A program made the translations under genes and the position numbers. From positions 63,256 to 127,255 of the forward strand of contig QLIY01000081.1 in the NCBI GenBank assembly GCA_003260075.1: 64,000 nt of DNA, in the 5' to 3' direction. Positions 58,601-64,000 of this stretch are shown in pieces. A model generated the notes under the pieces. That model was not told the DNA's origin. It did no database searches and saw only the letters and a program-made list of their open reading frames with translations. The DNA comes from Phallusia mammillata (lineage: Eukaryota; Chordata; Ascidiacea; Phlebobranchia; Ascidiidae). Positions within the stretch are counted from its first letter, which is position 1, and each line of letters opens with the position of its first letter.

Positions 58601-61600
58601 GTCCTGATGTTTTTACTACATCACCTATCATTTGTTTGTTATTTTAGTTTTGTGCTCGGAATTGAATTTGCCACGATTTTGGCGTGCAGTTTTGACTTCC
58701 GAATTCCGATATAAAAATTCTTGACATAAAACCGAAAAATTCAGCCACCAATAAATGTTCAGTTACGAACCTATGTCTAAATGTCGCCAAACGAAAATTT
58801 TCCGCTGGAAGTGCGACAAAAAAGCTTGCGTGGGCAACCAGGCAGTCTCACAATGCGACGGTCCAAGATAAAGTGATAAAATCATCTCACCTTCGCCTAT
58901 CATTGTTACATCACAATAGCGCGTTTATACGTTTCTCGTCATGAAAACTCTATCTGATGTGTCAAGTAAATTCGAGTAAGGAGACGGAAAAAGTTTGGTT
59001 CACATTTTAAAGTTCGAGCGGGTGAGATTAAATCGGATGAGAGCAGGTGTTTACGAGATCTCGTTTCTATGAAAGTGGTGATATAAGGTCCAGATTTTAA
59101 AAGAGCTATTTGCGTTTACATTGCTTGTCTTGCTGCGCTGGTGTCGAAAATTGCAAACGCTCTTGAACCAGACATTATTTTCATGTCATTTAAAACAGTG
59201 CAATAAAGTTATAGTCGGCTAAAAAAACGGACTACGCTGCAAGATAGTTTGAACACAATTTTCCCAATTCCAAACAAACAAATCATTATTCGCCAGGCCC
59301 ATTGAAGGCGCCATACCGAACCAAGCCGGTCACCCAAGTATTTCAACGTCGCAAGACACAAGCTAGAAAAATCTAGCCTGCGGTGGGATTTAAATGTCAT
59401 GTAGAAATATTTGGTGCTGGCGCTATACCAACTGAGCTACGCAGGTTCGGGGGTTAAGCCCACCGAAAGTTTATGGCAAGGAATAAGGTAGAAATGCCAG
59501 CCGAGCTCTAACATTGGTATGTGAGTGTACGGGGATCGCTGGTCTGTTTCAGGAATGATCACGGTAATGAATATGTAGCCATCTTAGCCATTACACACAA
59601 CTGACACTTACTTCACAACAAACAAGGCAGTACAAGTGAAGTGAGCCAAACAAAATATAACTTTGACGTTTGTTATCCGCTCTATAGCGCCCACTGACGG
59701 TTAAACAAATTTGTGCTGGCACCGCTTGAGAGTTTTGGAGTCAAAATATTGACCACAATATTGCAAACGGCAGGACAAGCATTAAACACTAATATGTTTG
59801 GCCTATAGATTGACATAAAAGTTTTAAAAGTGTTGTGAAGATTTCTATTGAAATGCCACCTTAAAGACTCCTGTCGTGGGTTCGAATCCCACCACAGGCT
59901 AGATTGTTCTAGTCTGTGCCTTGCCATAGGGTAATGCTTCGGAGAGCGGCTGATTTCAGCATAACGCCTTTAATAGGCCTGGCGTACTATGACCATCTTA
60001 AAAACTTTTATTAATATATCAATATGTCGCTGATTAAATTATTACATTCTGTGCCGTTTGTTTCAGGGTTGTAAGGGGGATCCAGTTTTTACGATTTTAC
60101 TCTTCGTATTATTAGTGCCGCGTTATCATTAACTTTCGGGCTTGATTAGGGTTTTATTTCAAAAAATATTTCGGCTGTGGGCAGAGTTTCGGGCTTGTAC
60201 TTTCATGTTCAGACGCCAACATTAAACAAAATTTCAGCTCTTCCGGCAGTTTTTATTTCAATATGCCCAACATTCAAGTCTGCTTGCAACTATGGTTTGT
60301 TTTGCTCTTATGACATAACAAAGATAACATGGTAACCGGTCGCCAACTTACCACAATGTTCATGAAACCGACAAAACACCAGAAAGCGTCGACTTCACCC
60401 GCTAACACTTCAAGTATCGGAGATAGAAGGTCGCTCATTCCTTGCACGTATCCTGTGGAAAGTCAATGGAATCGGTTGGGAGTGAAATTGTTTAGTTGAC
60501 ATTTTATGTTTGACTGCAACGTTATAAGACTGCAAACGTACTACATTATAAAATGGAAATAAGACTGAGATACATTTGTACATGGCATTACACCGCTTAT
60601 ACTGATTAAAATAAAAATGAGTAGATTACGGTGCACGATGTCCAAGCAGTGTAACAATGTGATAAAACAAAAACAACAAATCTTACTGAATATGTTATTT
60701 CACAACTTTTTGGTAACCCAAGCTCTTGTTTATCTGGGATGCACACTACATAGATATGTCTTATTTTTTGTTCCTTTTTAAGCAAAATCCCACTTTTGCA
60801 AGAAACCAAACACTGTGTAATTGCAAAGGTTGTAAAGGTTAAACAATCTCACGAAATGATTTTATTTTAAACACAAATATAGAAGAAAGCCAGTATGCGT
60901 TTAGTGTTTTGTACTGTTATGCTCCATTTTTATGTCCATTACCGAAATTCATACAATACAACGCTTACCAAGATCAAAGTTGTACATGACGTATGTCATT
61001 AGAATGTCGTTGAGCAACTTTAAACTGATGTTCTCATTTCCTTCGTAGAAAATCCGAGTGCGGTCGGTACGAGTCACATCTTTCTCGATCAAACATTTGT
61101 TGTCCCTTGACATAGATATCATGTGCAAATTATACAAATATTAATTTTATGATTTTAATTTTCCAAAGACACAGATAGCAAACAATGAGATGAAGATAAA
61201 AACTGAAAAACTACCATTATGGTATGCCTATAATTTTCATATTTTCTTACCAGTTGTTGTGAGTAACATTTATTGACGTCTTTATGTTTTTTAATGTTTA
61301 ACGGCTGCCTTAAAGGATTCTTAGCACAATAATTATACGTAAAAAAAATTTTTGTTGAAGCAAATTCACTAGCATTTGTTTCAGACTTTGTTTATTGTTA
61401 AAACATTAACTTATAAACCGGTCACCAACAAGAAAACAAGATTGTCATGTTACTATACATTTGGCAACATAATAAGATTTTTACTGACCTGATTGCAGAA
61501 AAGCGGTTTTCCTGATCAGCGCTTATCGATTTCCATTGTAGCTTCATCCTATAGTAGTCGTCTCTGCAAAAAAATACGAATTAATCCAACACTATAAGCC

Positions 61601-63333
61601 AGTAGTTCTCAAACTGTGCGTGGCGACGCCCTGCTGCGTCGTTTCAATTTTCCAAGGGCGTCGCAGAATATCCGTTTCGTGGCTTTTTGTTGTTGTATCA
61701 ATAAACACTACTTTAAAAATAAGTTTCCTCATTAACTTTTGTTTGCTGGTGCGTCGCAAGACCAGAAAACTTTTCCAGAGGCGGGAGAACACAGCAATTT
61801 ACAACTAGACATCTGTAGGCTGGTTTAAATGTACTGAAAGTTTTAGCTGTATTACAGGGTTTAAAACTGAATTTCTGTTTGAGACATTGACATAAGAGAA
61901 GAAAACAGTTTGTTATTTCATTTATTAATCTGTTGGTGAAATAGGGTAAGTGAAATTTAGATTTGCTGTCTTTCCTGCAAAGCTGTGTATAATCTGTATT
62001 TGAGGCTGTAATGGGTTTGTGATTAAGAAGCAGTCAACAAACCAAGCTACACGACCAGTCAGCCATCATGGCAGTAAGGTTGTACAAATAAAACGTAACA
62101 AGCTTACTCTTTATCTTTCTTATAGCTCTTGATTTCAGCTTGCGTCATGTTCCACTCAAAATAACCAAGCAAGTATTTCCAAACTTCTTTCCGAAGCACT
62201 GGTTCAATGCCCTAGAAATTATACAGCACATAAATTTAATTCAACAACACAACAATTGAGATTGAAAGACTTAGAAAAAGTTTTTGTTGAACTAATCAAG
62301 GTTTTTCTAGACATTCAGGTTGTCTAAAGCAGGGCCTCTCAAACTCTAGGAGGCGAGTCGCGACCCGAATTGGGGTCATGAAATATAATTTTGGGGTCGC
62401 GAAACTTCATGTGTTATGATGTCATTCTCACAATAAATAGTATATGTGCATAAATTTATTGTTTAAACATCATTCACGTGTATAGGTTATACCCATCAGG
62501 GGGTCACATAGAAATTTCTTTTCCAAAATGGGGTTGCAGAGCAAGAAAGTTTGAGCAGCCCTGGTCCAAAGTGCATTGGCAAATTTGTTTCTCACCCCTC
62601 TGAATATAATCTCTTTTATCCCATCCGGATCTATGATCCTCCCCTCCTCATCTTTGTGATTGTTCCACGTCTCAACATCGAGAGGTTGACCTCGCAATGG
62701 ATCACATCGGGGACCAAGTTGAGCCTGAATATGTTTAAATAAAGATTAAAGAAAATACTTAAAATCAACATAAAAACCGGATAGATTAGAAATACAATCA
62801 TTGGCAAGGACATAAGTTAAAGTATTGTGGTACAAAAAACAGCAAGGAATTTTACATTAAAATTAAAAAAAAACAGTCAGAAGGGTTTTAATTGGTAAAT
62901 GCACTTCATTGCAAATATTTCAACAACCACTGGTTCTGAACAGGAATGGATCAGGAGAGCAAACCTTTAAAGCCCAGCACTGAACAGATTTTATACACTA
63001 AAGAATTTATATACGATTCTATATGGAAGGTTATTAATTAACCTTGCATATAGATACCACATGTTGCAATATTTCATGATATAAACTGCAACTTGTACAC
63101 AATATGAAACACAACATTTTCCTTACACATGTGATGAGTTCAAAACCGCCTGATGAGTCATCTTGTTTTATTTGGATCCGACCGGCACCGACAGCTTCGG
63201 TTGCGTCTTCGTTCATCACACTTGCTCGTTCATGCATTGGCCGAGATTGTGGCATTGTTTCCGCCGGGTTCAGCATATCTTGCAGAAAGTTTGTGACCTT
63301 CGAGAAGCCACTGAACGCTGTTGTCACTGGATC
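55659..63333 (-). CDS. TBC1D15: TBC1D15/17-type Rab GTPase-activating protein, C-terminal part
   Basis: GTPase-activating protein; vertebrate TBC1D15 acts on Rab7 at late endosomes, lysosomes and mitochondria. Visible exons in coding order: 63333-63127, 62724-62596, 62211-62108, 61563-61489, 61105-60969, 60452-60352, 57802-57605, 56378-56262, 55793-55659. They total 1203 nt (400 aa plus TAA) in consistent phase. The first visible exon is internal (acceptor ttttcag) and reads GFSKVTNFLQDML, the known segment before the TBC domain. The domain starts GIKEIIFRG and keeps both catalytic fingers: the Arg finger in IEKDVTRTDR (Arg184 of the visible part) and the Gln finger in YVQGMSDL (Gln221). The exon at 57605-57802 holds NLYFCFRWLLIRFKREFSF, nearly as in human TBC1D15. 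The protein ends DILGLNK soon after the domain, without the longer tail of human TBC1D15. The N-terminal exons are beyond 64000 or unrecognised in 63334-64000. Confidence 0.93.
56667..56864. mobile_element. hAT-type miniature element in TBC1D15 intron
   Basis: The ends CAGCGCTTCCCAACC and GGTTGGGAACCACTG are inverted repeats with one or two mismatches. It is non-coding and lies between the exons at 57605-57802 and 56262-56378. No clean target-site duplication was found. Confidence 0.75.
57075..57165 (-). mobile_element. SINE fragment, head-to-head with the next copy
   Basis: Read on the minus strand: actttcggcggttt, then tgagcctgtgtagctcag, the same 5' portion as the plus-strand SINE at 57215-57410. 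The copy diverges after the A-box. Confidence 0.65.
57215..57410 (+). mobile_element. tRNA-derived SINE in TBC1D15 intron
   Basis: A tRNA-like head starts near 57247: gcctgtgtagctcagttgg (A-box), a stem-loop gagtc...gactc, then gggttcgaatcccac (B-box). A conserved tail follows (ccttgccatatggcaatgc, then ggcctggcgtactatgat). The 3' acceptor strand expected to pair with gcctgtg is lost here but kept in the copy at 59868 (cacaggc). This marks a tRNA-derived retroposon, not a working tRNA. Confidence 0.8.
59275..59472 (-). mobile_element. tRNA-derived SINE, minus strand
   Basis: On the minus strand: cctgcgtagctcagttggta (A-box), aaatcccaccgcaggct (degraded B-box and acceptor side), then cttgtgtcttgcgacg and gggcctggcgaataatgat, matching the tail of the copy at 57215-57410. 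Confidence 0.75.
59868..59997 (+). mobile_element. 5'-truncated tRNA-derived SINE
   Basis: It begins within the anticodon arm (agactcctgtcg), has an intact B-box gggttcgaatcccac followed by cacaggc, and a full tail ending ggcctggcgtactatgac. Truncation at the 5' side is typical of retroposition. Confidence 0.75.
61601..61815. mobile_element. Partial hAT-like element in TBC1D15 intron
   Basis: It opens with CAGTAGTTCTCAAACTG, a hAT-like terminal repeat, followed by a gcgtcgc-rich interior. The opposite end is not clearly present, so the right boundary is approximate. Confidence 0.5.
62330..62563. mobile_element. hAT-type miniature element in TBC1D15 intron
   Basis: The ends CAGGGCCTCTCAAACTC and AAGTTTGAGCAGCCCTG are inverted repeats. 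The flanks gtctaaag (62322-62329) and gtccaaag (62564-62571) agree at 7 of 8 positions. It is non-coding and ends only 33 bp from the donor of the exon at 62596-62724. Confidence 0.85.
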
Positions 63334-64000
63334 CTGAAAAACAAAACCAAGCCTATTGTTAACAAGGCGACTGAGTTTTTCACTTTGAAACTTCCTACAC
63401 TCATGATTTAATGACCCTAATTCGTTGAAGTCCTTTGCTTTACTTGCAAGGAGGTTTCATAAATAAGAAAAGATTTACTACAAGCTTATTGTATGTAATA
63501 ATGTAATACTATAATAAGGTTAGGCATTTGAGCTTTTGCAAAACAGGTTTTCAATCAGCTAACCTTCCAACAACTTACTAACTTACTTTATTAAACAAGT
63601 CATTTCCTTATTAGACCTCAACAAAATAATAATAGTGTGATTATAAACTACGTAAAATGGACCAAAGATAAAGAAAAACTCAGCAGCAAATATATATTCA
63701 AATTTAAAACCTATTACCCAGTTTTAATCTGTCGTCTTTAATTTTACATTGAAAAAAGTGGCAATACTGTGTGTAGCATGTTTAAAGACATAATCATTGA
63801 CTGTCATGGGCACTGGCACGTAGCCCCCCTTGGAATTTCAAAGTACCACAACGTTAAAAAAATTTCTCGAAAACGTGATGACTGAAAAACGATAATGGCC
63901 TAGAAGGGAAGTTAGAATAGTCAAAGCAAATGTCTAAACAAGCGACTTTAACGATATGTGCATTGTTTACGTTTTAGTGTTGTTTCCATAGCCTCTGCCG

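Noticed and set aside
63334-64000. Further upstream TBC1D15 exons
   Set aside because: I searched the minus strand for the conserved N-terminal segments of this family and saw none with splice sites, so the gene is reported as partial.

Overview
This is animal nuclear DNA: AT-rich, with short exons, GT-AG introns and many small transposon relics. Four protein genes can be rebuilt exon by exon. The mix of intron sizes, protein divergence and repeats suggests an invertebrate chordate, most likely an ascidian tunicate. That assignment is inference, not proof.

Layout: (1) 1-5738 shows no gene. (2) 5739-9426, minus strand: a complete seven-exon ketohexokinase (KHK) gene, predicted 315 aa, with a hAT-type miniature element in one intron. 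(3) 9427-11587: intergenic, with several hAT-type miniature elements, one nested inside another. (4) 11588-26093, minus strand: a complete nicotinic acetylcholine receptor alpha-type subunit of the alpha7/alpha9-like kind, predicted 473 aa. It has two phase-matched 84-nt versions of the exon that encodes the M2 pore helix. (5) 26094-47250: about 21 kb with no recognisable gene. It holds duplicated blocks, SINE-like and fold-back elements and a cluster of TCAAGGTCA motifs. (6) 47251-50849, plus strand: a two-exon LARP6-like La-related protein, 540 aa. (7) 50850-55658: intergenic. (8) 55659-63333, minus strand: the C-terminal 400 codons of a TBC1D15/TBC1D17-type Rab GTPase-activating protein, whose N-terminus lies outside or is not found in the window. 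It is convergent with LARP6.

Two things stand out. The first is the pair of alternative M2 exons in the receptor. If they are used mutually exclusively, the gene makes two ion channels with different pores. The second is technical. Runs of about ten G sit at the junctions of around 18 direct duplications whose two copies differ by a few percent plus indels. The best reading is that these are former 10-N scaffold gaps, turned into G by 2-bit base encoding, between unmerged allelic contigs of a very heterozygous diploid. They should not be read as biological repeats without long-read support. The four genes look functionally unrelated (fructose metabolism, neurotransmission, RNA binding, Rab GTPase control) and there is no sign of an operon.
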